Source of the DNA: Pedobacter sp. L105
GTDB taxonomy: Bacteria; Bacteroidota; Bacteroidia; Sphingobacteriales; Sphingobacteriaceae
Reading direction: 5' to 3'
NCBI RefSeq assembly: GCF_009765875.1
Contig: NZ_LMUP01000003.1
Coordinates: 94,646-158,645 of the forward strand
Length of the DNA stretch: 64,000 nt
This document shows, in pieces, positions 27,175-35,896 of the stretch (position 1 is the first letter of the stretch; each line of letters starts with the position of its first letter). The position numbers and the translations under genes were made by a program. Below the pieces are notes generated by a model. The model was not told where the DNA came from and ran no database searches. It saw only the letters and a list, made by a program, of their open reading frames with translations.

Positions 27175-29112
27175 ATGATGAAAGCTAAAGTAATTTTTAT
27201 CCACTTACTGATGCTGGCAGTCAGTTTTGCTTTTGCCCAGCAGAAGGATTATCCCATACAGCCGGTGTCTTTTACCAAAGTAAAACTGGATGATACTTTT
27301 TGGCTGCCAAGGATAGAAACCAACAGAACAGTTACCATTCCTGCATCTTTTGCAAGGTGTGAAAATACAGGGAGGGTAAAGAACTTTGAAATGGCCGCTG
27401 CAAAAAGCGGTAAGTTCTGTACCAAATTCCCCTTTGATGATACTGATATTTATAAAACTATAGAAGGGGCTTCTTATTCTTTGGCTATGCACCCGGATGC
27501 AAAATTAGATGGATATGTAGATTCGCTGATCAATAAAATAAAACTGGCACAAGAACCTGATGGTTATTTATATACTGCTCGTACCATTGATCCCCTGCAT
27601 CCCCATGCCTGGTCGGGCTCCGAGCGCTGGGTAAAAGAAAATGAACTCAGTCATGAATTGTATGATTCGGGGCATCTGTTTGAAGCTGCTGCCGCCCATT
27701 ATCAGGCTACTGGCAAACGGAACTTCCTTGATATCGCCCTGCGCAACGCAGATTTGCTGGTAGAAACCTTTGGCCCGGGCAAAAGGCATGTGGCTCCGGG
27801 ACATGAGATCGTAGAAATGGGACTGGTTCGTTTATACAGGATCACCGGAAAACAGGATTACCTAAGCCTGGCCAAGTTTTTTATTGATGAACGCGGTAAG
27901 CGTACCTATGATAAAAACAATAAGGATGTATGGAAAAATGGTAAGTACTGGCAGGATGATGAGCCGGTTACTACACAGGAACAGGCAGAGGGACATGCGG
28001 TAAGAGCTATGTACCTCTATAGTGGCATGGCCGATGTAGCCGCTTTAACCGGTGATAAAGATTATATTGATGCCATTGATAAGATATGGGACAATATGGT
28101 GGGCAAGAAAATCTATGTGCAGGGAGGAATAGGCGCGGTTCCCGATGGTGAACGTTTTGGCGAGAACTACGATCTGCCCAATGCTACCGCCTACAACGAA
28201 ACCTGCGCTGCAATAGGCAATGTTTTCTGGAACCAGCGGATGTTTTTACTGCATGGAGATTCAAAATATATTGATGTCATGGAAAAGGTTTTATATAATG
28301 GACTCATCTCGGGTGTTGGCCTGGATGGTAAATCTTTTTTTTATACCAATGCCCTGCAAATCACAAAAGGGTTTACCCATCCGGCACTGGAACCCAACCG
28401 TTCCGGATGGTTTGAATGCTCCTGCTGTCCAACTAATATAGCCCGCTTTCTACCTTCACTTCCGGGTTATATGTATGCACAGAAAGGAAATGATACTTAT
28501 GTGAATTTGTATATCAGCGGAACTGCCGAACTTAAAATTGAAGAGCAGCCGGTGACTATCGTTCAGCAAAATAACTATCCATGGAGCGGCCTGCTGAGTT
28601 TTGTGGTATCGCCAAAAGAAGAACAGCAGTTTACCCTGCGTTTCCGCATCCCCGGATGGGCAGAAAATAAAGCAATGCCAACTGATATTTACAACTTTGC
28701 ACAGCCTGTTTCTTCGGTTGTTACTCTCAAAATTAATGGAAGTCCTGTAAAATATGAAATACAAAACGGATATGCTGTCATTTCACGCAGCTGGAAAGCA
28801 GACGACCTGGTTCAGTTAAATATACCTATGCCAGTACGTAAAGTAATTGCCAATAACCAGATCAAAGATGATCAGGGTAAAGTAGCTTTGCAGCGCGGGC
28901 CGTTGATGTATTGCGCAGAATGGACAGATAACCGGGCAAAAATAAACAGCCTGACTGTTCCTTTAACTACCAGTTTTAAACCACTTTTTGATTCAGATCT
29001 TTTAAATGGGGTCATTAAATTAAAAGGCGGCGGATTTACAGCCATTCCTTATTATGCCTGGGCTAACCGGGGCAAAGGAGAAATGACAGTCTGGTTCCCT
29101 TCTGCAAAATAA
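27175..29112 (+). CDS. GH127 beta-L-arabinofuranosidase-like enzyme
   Basis: 645 residues with signal peptide (cleaved near FAFAQ), an (alpha/alpha)6 barrel and C-terminal beta-domains. The zinc/thiol active site is intact: Glu342 and Cys344 in NETCAAI, and Cys417-Cys418 in CSCCPTN, matching the nucleophile arrangement of the characterised GH127 enzyme HypBA1. It removes L-arabinofuranose from arabinan or glycoprotein sugars in the periplasm. Located between an orphan ECF gene and a GH39 gene. Confidence 0.92.
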   Translation: MMKAKVIFIHLLMLAVSFAFAQQKDYPIQPVSFTKVKLDDTFWLPRIETNRTVTIPASFARCENTGRVKNFEMAAAKSGKFCTKFPFDDTDIYKTIEGASYSLAMHPDAKLDGYVDSLINKIKLAQEPDGYLYTARTIDPLHPHAWSGSERWVKENELSHELYDSGHLFEAAAAHYQATGKRNFLDIALRNADLLVETFGPGKRHVAPGHEIVEMGLVRLYRITGKQDYLSLAKFFIDERGKRTYDKNNKDVWKNGKYWQDDEPVTTQEQAEGHAVRAMYLYSGMADVAALTGDKDYIDAIDKIWDNMVGKKIYVQGGIGAVPDGERFGENYDLPNATAYNETCAAIGNVFWNQRMFLLHGDSKYIDVMEKVLYNGLISGVGLDGKSFFYTNALQITKGFTHPALEPNRSGWFECSCCPTNIARFLPSLPGYMYAQKGNDTYVNLYISGTAELKIEEQPVTIVQQNNYPWSGLLSFVVSPKEEQQFTLRFRIPGWAENKAMPTDIYNFAQPVSSVVTLKINGSPVKYEIQNGYAVISRSWKADDLVQLNIPMPVRKVIANNQIKDDQGKVALQRGPLMYCAEWTDNRAKINSLTVPLTTSFKPLFDSDLLNGVIKLKGGGFTAIPYYAWANRGKGEMTVWFPSAK

Positions 29113-29166
29113 AACTCCATACGCTTTTAACAGCTGGAATTAATTTGGGTACTAATTTGAAGATAA

Positions 29167-29327
29167 ATCCCCACAGAATCATTGATTACAGTATATATTG
29201 TATCCTCTTCCATAGATCCAGCAGCAGAAACAGGGCTAAGGTCTATGAAAATGTATCTAATTATCTGATCAAACCGATGAACTCAGAGCAGCTAAAAGAA
29301 ATACTACGTGAACATCAAAATGATTAA
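29167..29327 (+). pseudogene. Frameshifted response-regulator receiver remnant
   Basis: Two frames each hold half of a receiver domain. At 29167-29247 the frame reads TVYIVSSSIDPAAETGL, the beta4 region with its conserved Ser. From ~29239 another frame reads KVYENVSNYLIKPMNSEQLK, the beta5 Lys-Pro motif and alpha5, ending in TAA at 29327. The order and spacing are those of the receiver C-terminal half; the N-terminal half with the phospho-Asp is missing. A decayed gene tail. Confidence 0.65.
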
Positions 29328-29351
29328 TTTACATTCCGTATAATAGGCAGC

Positions 29352-30284
29352 CTAATGAATCAATTTTTCAGCTTTTAATATTGTCCTGGTTTTTTTTATA
29401 AAGCTTATAGAAATATCTGTATAGTCCATAATTTGCTGGTCTGAAAAACCATGTTTAATAATTAGACTACGAATTACATCTTCTTTAGCTTCCTTTTTTC
29501 CTTCTATTTTACCCTTCTTTTTTCCTTTAAAATATCCGGTTATTTCAGCGTCCTCATATATCGCATCTGCAATTGTATACATATCTTTAGTGTTTTTATT
29601 GGTTAATATATTAACTTTTAGTTCAAATTTAGCGGTTGTTTCTGAATATTCAAAATTTATGTAATAAAAAAGAAAATCCATTATTGCGTTTTGCTTATGA
29701 ACAGGTAATTTACGTTCCAATAGCAGTTTAACCATTTCGATTTTATGTGTCAGTAACCGCTCATCAAATTCAAGGTTATTCTTACAGCTTTTTTTTAGCA
29801 GGACTGATTTTGCAATTAAGAGGATTAATGCAAACGGGCTAGGATGATTAATCAGATCGTCAATATGCTGACTGGCAATTTTACAGGTGTTAAACTGATA
29901 GTTCATTACAGTTCCCATATAATCAATTCGGAAAGTGTTTTCACGATCAATTTCATTTGGTTCTGTAAAGATAGCACAGGCAATTATTGGCAATTTATAT
30001 TTAGCATACAGTCTGTTGAAATAACTGTACATCCTTTCACTAAAATCTTTGTTATATTTTTCCTGTACTTCCAGATGCACCAATAGTTGTTTTCCATCTT
30101 TGGTATGCAGCTTTACTAGTTTGTCTAATATTTTCTGTTCATACTTCCCATTTTCAATCGGGATTACTGAGTTAAGTTCTTTATTCAAAAATTCGAAACC
30201 TTTGGTCAGATCAACGGACTGAACTAAACCGGGGTTAATAAAAGGCAGGAAATCTTCGAATAGCTGTTCCAGTGCGCCTTTCAA
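29352..30284 (-). CDS. Rpn-family (PD-(D/E)XK) recombination-promoting nuclease / putative transposase
   Basis: 310 residues with the nuclease core LLVHLEVQEKYNKDFSERM (the E-x-Q motif of the PD-(D/E)XK fold) and a Lys/Gly/Glu repeat linker near residue 255 (KGKKKGKIEGKKEAKED) before a C-terminal helical tail. Known relatives promote DNA exchange and behave as mobile or rapidly spreading genes. It lies between the two glycosidases on the opposite strand, beside a response-regulator remnant, which suggests insertion with local decay. Confidence 0.85.
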   Translation of the reverse strand: MKGALEQLFEDFLPFINPGLVQSVDLTKGFEFLNKELNSVIPIENGKYEQKILDKLVKLHTKDGKQLLVHLEVQEKYNKDFSERMYSYFNRLYAKYKLPIIACAIFTEPNEIDRENTFRIDYMGTVMNYQFNTCKIASQHIDDLINHPSPFALILLIAKSVLLKKSCKNNLEFDERLLTHKIEMVKLLLERKLPVHKQNAIMDFLFYYINFEYSETTAKFELKVNILTNKNTKDMYTIADAIYEDAEITGYFKGKKKGKIEGKKEAKEDVIRSLIIKHGFSDQQIMDYTDISISFIKKTRTILKAEKLIH

Positions 30285-30400
30285 TATATGTCTTTTTGTT
30301 TTGCCATATGCTAACGTACTTCCAAAATTTCGAATAGTGGTAATTTATTTCTTATATTTATAATCAACAGGTTAAATTCACCCGAAATAAATCTCATATT

Positions 30401-32086
30401 ATGTGGTTCAAAAAAACGGCCTTAATGATCATAATTGTCTGTACCTGTATGCCTTTTTTGGCTTACAGCCAGGATCCGATAACTGTTCAGGTAGATCTAA
30501 GTGTATCTAAAGCACCAATGAAACCCATATGGGCATGGTTTGGTTATGATGAACCTAACTATACCTACATGAAGGATGGTAAAAAACTGCTGACAGAGAT
30601 TTCGAAGTTGAGTAAAGTGCCTGTATATGTACGTGTGCACAGTTTGCTGGTAACCGGAGATGGAACTGCCGCTTTAAAATGGGGTTCTACCAATGCCTAT
30701 ACCGAAGACGCAAAGGGCAATCCTGTCTATAACTGGACTATTATCGATAAAATATTTGATACCTTCATTGCCCGGGGCATGAAACCAATTGCACAGATCG
30801 GCTTTATGCCCGAAGCGCTTTCTGTTAAACCCAAACCTTACCGTCATCACTGGACGCCGGCTTCCAATTACAACGATATTTATACCGGATGGGCTTATCC
30901 GCCAAAGGATTATCAAAAATGGGAGGAACTCGTTTACCAATGGGTAAAACATTCCGTTGCCAGATATGGACAGAAGGAAGTTGAAAGCTGGTACTGGGAA
31001 GTATGGAATGAACCCAATATCGGGTACTGGAAAGGAACCACTGAAGAATATATTAAACTTTACGACTATTCCGCTGCGGCTGTAAAACGTGCTTTGCCAA
31101 CGGCCAGAATAGGAGGGCCGGAAGTAACCGGGCCTTCATCGGCACAGTCGGCCGTATTCCTTAAAACCTTTCTGAATCACGTAACCGGAGGAAAAAACTA
31201 TGTTAACGGAGGGATTGGATCACCCATCGATTTTATCACTTATCATGCTAAAGGATCCCCAAAATTGGTAGATGGGCATGTACAGATGAACATGGGCACC
31301 CAGCTCAGGGATATCGACAGCGGATTTCAGATCGTGGCTTCGTATCCGGTGCTGAAGAAACTTCCTATCATTATCGGGGAGTCTGATCCGGAAGGATGTG
31401 CCGCCTGTTCTGAAGATTTTAATCCTCAGAATGCTTATCGTAATGGCACCATGTATTCAAGTTATACCGCGGCGGTATTTGCCCGTAAATATGAACTGTC
31501 AGAAGCACGCGGGGTAAACCTGGCAGGAGCAGTTACCTGGGCATTTGAATATGAAGACCAGGCCTGGTTTCGCGGTTTCCGCGACCTGGCGACTAATGGA
31601 GTGGATAAACCTGTACTTAATGTATTCAGAATGTTTGGCATGATGGCCGGAAACCGTGTTGAAGTGATACAAAACCTGGCTTATGATTACAAAAAAGTAA
31701 GGGATGAAAGTGTACGCGGTGCTGCGGATATCAACGCTCTGGCAGCTAAAAGTATCAAATCTGCAAGTATTATGGTATGGAATTATCATGATGACATGAC
31801 CCCGGCTCCGGATGCCACAGTAAATGTAGCTATAAAGGGACTGCCCGCAAACAAAGTATTATTGCACCATTACCGTATTGATGGTAAGCATAGCAATTCC
31901 TATACGGTTTGGAAAAGTATGGGGTCTCCGAAACAACCGTCCGCACAGCAGATCCTGATCCTACAGCAGGCGGGTCAGCTACAACAGCTTAATGCCCCCC
32001 AATGGGTTAGTCCAAAAAATGGAACAGCCCTTATAAAGATGCAGCTTCCGCGACAGGGAGTTTCATTACTTCAGTTTACCTGGTAA
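30401..32086 (+). CDS. GH39 family glycosidase (beta-xylosidase-like)
   Basis: 561 residues, signal peptide (to ~AYSQ), then a GH-A clan (beta/alpha)8 barrel. Catalytic residues are readable: acid/base Glu204 in EVWNEPN and nucleophile Glu327 in IIGESDPEG. The family cleaves xylosides or related substrates; secreted or periplasmic. A C-terminal beta-sandwich follows. Activity on xylan versus other glycans is not decided by sequence alone. Confidence 0.88.
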   Translation: MWFKKTALMIIIVCTCMPFLAYSQDPITVQVDLSVSKAPMKPIWAWFGYDEPNYTYMKDGKKLLTEISKLSKVPVYVRVHSLLVTGDGTAALKWGSTNAYTEDAKGNPVYNWTIIDKIFDTFIARGMKPIAQIGFMPEALSVKPKPYRHHWTPASNYNDIYTGWAYPPKDYQKWEELVYQWVKHSVARYGQKEVESWYWEVWNEPNIGYWKGTTEEYIKLYDYSAAAVKRALPTARIGGPEVTGPSSAQSAVFLKTFLNHVTGGKNYVNGGIGSPIDFITYHAKGSPKLVDGHVQMNMGTQLRDIDSGFQIVASYPVLKKLPIIIGESDPEGCAACSEDFNPQNAYRNGTMYSSYTAAVFARKYELSEARGVNLAGAVTWAFEYEDQAWFRGFRDLATNGVDKPVLNVFRMFGMMAGNRVEVIQNLAYDYKKVRDESVRGAADINALAAKSIKSASIMVWNYHDDMTPAPDATVNVAIKGLPANKVLLHHYRIDGKHSNSYTVWKSMGSPKQPSAQQILILQQAGQLQQLNAPQWVSPKNGTALIKMQLPRQGVSLLQFTW

Positions 32087-32484
32087 TCATTGAAAGAATG
32101 TCTTTCGTGTTTGAAATGTCCAATCATTAAGCAAAATAGTCCAAAATTATAAGCTCTGCCTGCGCTAACTTTGATGTGTTATTAGGTATAACTATTAAAA
32201 GAATTAACAAACACACCGTTATCCACTGGCAGGTGAAGCTGAGATCTGGTTATTTTAGCCGATCATCATATAATAGACTTTTTACTCAATCAGCATTTGA
32301 GCTTTGGTCTGCCAGTTTATTTTATTGGTTTGAGGATATCCATCAATGACGTCCAATCATGCCACTGTTAGCGGAATTATCTCTGAACAAACTACCAATA
32401 TTTTACAATTAAAAAAAGCCTGCTTTTACTGCTGAGTTACAGAACTGGATGGCGAAGAAAGCTGCCGGTTATGGCTTTGTATAA
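32087..32484. other. Gene-free gap with orphan promoter and a possible gene tail
   Basis: About 400 bp between GH39 and AraC. It holds a -7-like TAACTTTG and AraC-site-like repeats near the left end. At 32414-32482 a 22-codon frame, PAFTAELQNWMAKKAAGYGF, ends in TAA and looks like a protein C-terminus with no gene body. The 10-mer GTCCAATCAT occurs twice. It seems to be a deletion scar. Confidence 0.4.
32118..32173 (+). promoter_or_regulatory. AraC-like direct repeat and -7 element with no gene downstream
   Basis: GTCCAATCATTAAGC at 32118 and GTCCAAAATTATAAGC at 32139 are direct repeats 21 bp apart (two helical turns), as AraC-type activators need. TAACTTTG (exact TAnnTTTG) follows at 32166-32173. 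No ORF starts downstream in this orientation. Confidence 0.5.
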
Positions 32485-33354
32485 TCAGCGTTTTCTAAAT
32501 TCGCCTGGCGTAATCCCAAGGTGTTTTCTAAATAACCGGGAAAAGTATGCCGGATCTGAAAAATTAAGCAGGTAAGCTATTTCTGACATCGAGTAGGAGG
32601 TAAAGATCAGTAATTTTTTTGCTTCCAGAATGGCATGTTCCTGCAAGATCCATGAGCATGATTTTCCGGTAACCGTATGGCAAACGCGGTTTAAATGAAC
32701 GGCTGTAATATTCAATTCTGCAGCATAATCCGGAATAGTTCTGGTAAAGGGCGGATGGTTCTTGAAACTCTTTTTAAAATTCTGGTAGTAATTTTCATTT
32801 AATCCCTGCTGGGCAATTGCCGAGCGATTGTTATCTAAAAGGCGGTACAGTTTAAGGAATAAAAAGCTCAGTTGTGTTTTTAAAGCCAACTCTCTTTCTT
32901 CAAAATCACCAAACAGTTCTTTATCAATTTCTAAGCTGATATCCATCAAATGATCAAAAGATATTTCCTGATCAAATTCACTGATGAATTGTATCTTTTT
33001 TAGGTTCAGCATTAACCCTGCGGCCAATTGGAGCAGCTGTTCTAAATACATGTCTTCGAGGGTGATCACGCGTCCTATAACCAGAGGGTCATAAATAAAT
33101 CCATGTACATTGCCGGGAGGAATGATCATTATTCCCGGTGCGATCAGTTCATAAGATCCCTGTGTCATCTCTACTTTGACTGATCCGCTTTCAATAAAAA
33201 AGATCTGTAACAGGTGTTGATGTACATGTGGGCTGATCTGCCAGTTAAACAGACTGCTGCGGTCCCTGATCGATTCGCTGCGTATATACGAAGGAGATAA
33301 AACAGATACATCTTCCTTGTATAAGCCGTCGTAATTTTGAAATTGCTTTTTCAT
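32485..33354 (-). CDS. AraC-family transcriptional regulator
   Basis: 289 residues: N-terminal cupin-like sensor (ISPHVHQHLLQIFFIESGSV) and C-terminal AraC double HTH (YSMSEIAYLLNFSDPAYFSRLF). Likely controls sugar utilisation genes near it (GH39 or the lost gene at the orphan promoter), by position. A pair of 20-bp-spaced direct repeats upstream may allow autoregulation. Confidence 0.9.
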   Translation of the reverse strand: MKKQFQNYDGLYKEDVSVLSPSYIRSESIRDRSSLFNWQISPHVHQHLLQIFFIESGSVKVEMTQGSYELIAPGIMIIPPGNVHGFIYDPLVIGRVITLEDMYLEQLLQLAAGLMLNLKKIQFISEFDQEISFDHLMDISLEIDKELFGDFEERELALKTQLSFLFLKLYRLLDNNRSAIAQQGLNENYYQNFKKSFKNHPPFTRTIPDYAAELNITAVHLNRVCHTVTGKSCSWILQEHAILEAKKLLIFTSYSMSEIAYLLNFSDPAYFSRLFRKHLGITPGEFRKR

Positions 33355-33440
33355 TAGGATATATTTGTTTTTGGGTCGTATCTATTGTTGTTTATCTCAG
33401 GATTGTCTTCGCGGTTTTAATTCATTGTATACGCTTCATA

Positions 33441-33469
33441 GTATAAATAACGCCATTAGCGTATAAATA
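33441..33469. promoter_or_regulatory. 20-bp-spaced direct repeats upstream of the AraC gene
   Basis: GTATAAATA occurs at 33441-33449 and again at 33461-33469, exactly two helical turns apart and ~90 bp before the AraC start. Spacing fits an AraC-dimer site. Confidence 0.35.
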
Positions 33470-33637
33470 CTATATAAATATAAGATAATGATTTGAATGT
33501 TTTTAATATCCGGGCTTCCGGATGTTTTGTGCTATTTAGTTGATTATAAAATGTTCAAATAAGCTGGGATGCGTTTATTAGCTATATATTCAATTGACCT
33601 GAAAAGGTTGTTAAACAACGCGTATCACGGAAAATAA

Positions 33638-33790
33638 GCATTTAAAAACCGGATATACATCAGTGAGGTTACCACTAAACCCTGGTCGTTGGAAGAAGAC
33701 GTGGCCGGTTACAAGCGTAATCATCCGGGGACTGGCACTGCGTAGCAGGAAGATGTTCTACAGGCAACTGCAGGTACCGGTTTAGCTTAA
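33638..33790 (+). pseudogene. Possible decayed ORF of unknown family
   Basis: A 51-codon frame with one in-frame TAG at 33743. Residues before it (KPWSLEEDVAGYKRNHPGTG) and after it (EDVLQATAGTGLA) look protein-like. It lies in a 450-bp gap otherwise without genes. The parent family is not recognised. Confidence 0.3.
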
Positions 33791-33809
33791 AAGACAAATG
33801 CATTGGAAG

Positions 33810-34178
33810 CTAGCTGATTGACTTTCCAAACGGGGAAAATGCAAGGTTCATCAATTTAAAATGCTGTCTTCCAAAGGGAATACCTATGATGGTCAGGCAT
33901 AAAAGGATACCAAAAAACAGATGTGTCAGCGCTATCCAGAAACCGCCGCAAAGTAGCCAGATGATATTCATGATGGTAGACAAACAACCGGTGTTGGAAG
34001 AAGTATCTGTAATTCTAACCCCAAAAGGAGCGAGGCCTACAAAGGCAAATTTAAAACATTGTAACCCGAATGGGATACCCACGATGGTAAGGCATAAAAT
34101 TAGACCGCCTATCATGTATTCAAAAAAGATAATTAATCCCCCGAAAATTATCCATAATATATTGCCTATAAAATTCAT
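33810..34178 (-). CDS. yccF: YccF-domain inner-membrane protein
   Basis: 122 residues with two copies of the YccF motif: GGLILCLTIVGIPFGLQCFK and FGILLCLTIIGIPFGRQHFK, each within a membrane segment pair. Function unknown in general; small inner-membrane protein. Monocistronic and divergent from ppnP. Confidence 0.9.
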   Translation of the reverse strand: MNFIGNILWIIFGGLIIFFEYMIGGLILCLTIVGIPFGLQCFKFAFVGLAPFGVRITDTSSNTGCLSTIMNIIWLLCGGFWIALTHLFFGILLCLTIIGIPFGRQHFKLMNLAFSPFGKSIS

Positions 34179-34292
34179 TCTGTTAGTTTTAATTAAGATA
34201 AAAATTAACCGGATTAGTTACAGCGGTAACATTTAAATTTTTATAATTTGCATCCGAATGCAGATACAGTTATTATAATCCCTTAAAAAATC

Positions 34293-34574
34293 ATGAGTAT
34301 ATCCCACAATACATATTTTGAAGGCAACGTTCAAAGCCTTGGTTTAGACACCTCAGAAGGTAAGGCTACGTTAGGCGTGATGAAAAAAGGAGCCTATACA
34401 TTTTCGACCTCTTCACCTGAAAAAATGAAAGTCCTGTCGGGCAGCCTGGAAGCGAAATTAGATGACAGCGGTTTTCAAACCTACAATGAACAAGAAGAAT
34501 TTACTGTAGCCGCAGGTGTTTCATTTGATGTGAAATGCGGCACAGATGTAGCTTATATTTGTTATTATGGATAA
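34293..34574 (+). CDS. ppnP: Pyrimidine/purine nucleoside phosphorylase PpnP
   Basis: 93 residues, single small cupin of the UPF0345/PpnP family, full length. Signature stretches: GKATLGVMKKGAYTFST, LSGSLEAKL and YICYYG at the end. Phosphorolyses nucleosides to base and ribose-1-phosphate. It overlaps the DUF2461 gene by 8 bp. Confidence 0.92.
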   Translation: MSISHNTYFEGNVQSLGLDTSEGKATLGVMKKGAYTFSTSSPEKMKVLSGSLEAKLDDSGFQTYNEQEEFTVAAGVSFDVKCGTDVAYICYYG

Positions 34575-35259
34575 GTTACAGCCAAAAGTTCGGGCTTCAA
34601 GCCTGGATTTTTTAAAATTGTTAAGAGAGAACAATAACCGGGAGTGGTTCAATGAACACAAAGATGAATTTTTAGAACAACAGAAGCTTATTGAAACTTT
34701 TGCTGATGGATTACTGACTGAATTGAATGTTCATGATTCGATTGAAACGCCTTCAGGCAAAAAAAGCCTGCACCGGATTTATAAGGATACGAGGTTCTCT
34801 AAAGAAAAGATACCTTATAAAACCAATTGGAGCGGTAGTTTTACACGGGCTACGAAAAAACGCAGGGGCGGATATTATTTTCATATTGAACCCGGGAATA
34901 CCTTTATTGGAGGTGGGTTCCAGGCACCTGATGCACAGGATTTGAAAAGAATACGGGAAGATATTAGTGCTGACCCAATCCCGCTCAGAAATATACTGGC
35001 CAGCAAATCATTCACAGAAACATTTGGTATACTGAAGGGAGAACAGCTGAAGACCACACCCAAGGGTTTTGATGCCAGTGATGAGGCGATAGACTTACTG
35101 CGTTTTAAACAATTCAGACTGGTAAAGAAATTTACAGATCAGGAGGTTTTGGCGCCTTCTTTTGTGAAAGAAGCTGGCCTGGTGTTTAAAAATATGCGTC
35201 CGTTTTTTGATTATATGAGCGAAGTTTTAACCACAGATATTAACGGGCTTGATCTTTAA
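34567..35259 (+). CDS. DUF2461 domain protein
   Basis: 230 residues covering the full DUF2461 family, with NNREWFNEHKDEF at the N-terminus and the central RFSKEKIPYKTNWSGSF. Function unknown. Overlaps ppnP by 8 bp and is probably translated by coupling. Confidence 0.9.
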   Translation: MDKLQPKVRASSLDFLKLLRENNNREWFNEHKDEFLEQQKLIETFADGLLTELNVHDSIETPSGKKSLHRIYKDTRFSKEKIPYKTNWSGSFTRATKKRRGGYYFHIEPGNTFIGGGFQAPDAQDLKRIREDISADPIPLRNILASKSFTETFGILKGEQLKTTPKGFDASDEAIDLLRFKQFRLVKKFTDQEVLAPSFVKEAGLVFKNMRPFFDYMSEVLTTDINGLDL

Positions 35260-35436
35260 GTGATCAAAAATTCATCAGCTTATTAATTATAGTTGATGCC
35301 TTAAGCAACACATCTTCATTTTGGGTATCCCTGCTGCAATTTTAGATGAATGATTGATTTTGATAAAAACCGGATTGATTTGCGTAAACTGTATAAATGG
35401 GATAACAGCTATTTTTGTTTTATAATACTATAACTT

Positions 35437-35798
35437 ATGATCGTCAAACTAATTAGCGGAGTTCTGATTTTATTTACAGTTTACATGGGCATTACACATG
35501 GGTGGAAGGGCTTAACTATAAAACCCGGCGATACAGGCCCTGAAGCGATCTTTTCAAGAAAATAGACCTGAGTCCGGCTACTCTAAAAATAGTTGCTGTA
35601 TTGAGTATTTTAAGCAGTGTTCTCATTCTGGCTCCTCAAACATTTCTTGCCGGAAACCTGATCAATGCGGCGGTTATCCTATTTCTGATAGTTATGTTTT
35701 TGAATGTCAGGGAAATTAAACCTGCCCTGATCGAAATTCCATTCTTGATGATCCCTTTGATATTAATCTACTTGAAGCACCCGTTCGCCGTAAAATAA
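35437..35798 (+). pseudogene. Small four-helix membrane protein gene with a -1 frameshift
   Basis: An ATG at 35437 opens a 42-codon frame (one membrane segment, GITHGWKGLTIKPGD) stopping at 35565. The adjoining frame continues from ~35556 as KIDLSPATLKIVAVLSILSS with three further membrane segments to TAA at 35798. Adding one A to the AAAA run near 35560 joins them into ~120 residues. Either a real mutation, translational slippage or a sequencing error. Confidence 0.65.
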
Positions 35799-35896
35799 GC
35801 AAGCTTCTACGGGAGTCAAAAAGAAGACCTAATGAAAAACTATGAACTATCTTGTTCGTAACTTTTCATTAGGTCTATACAGTGAATACTTTTTTA

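Noticed and set aside
29145..29327. 60-residue forward ORF as an intact gene
   Set aside because: Its second half is the tail of a receiver domain and the first half lies in another frame; treated as a pseudogene.
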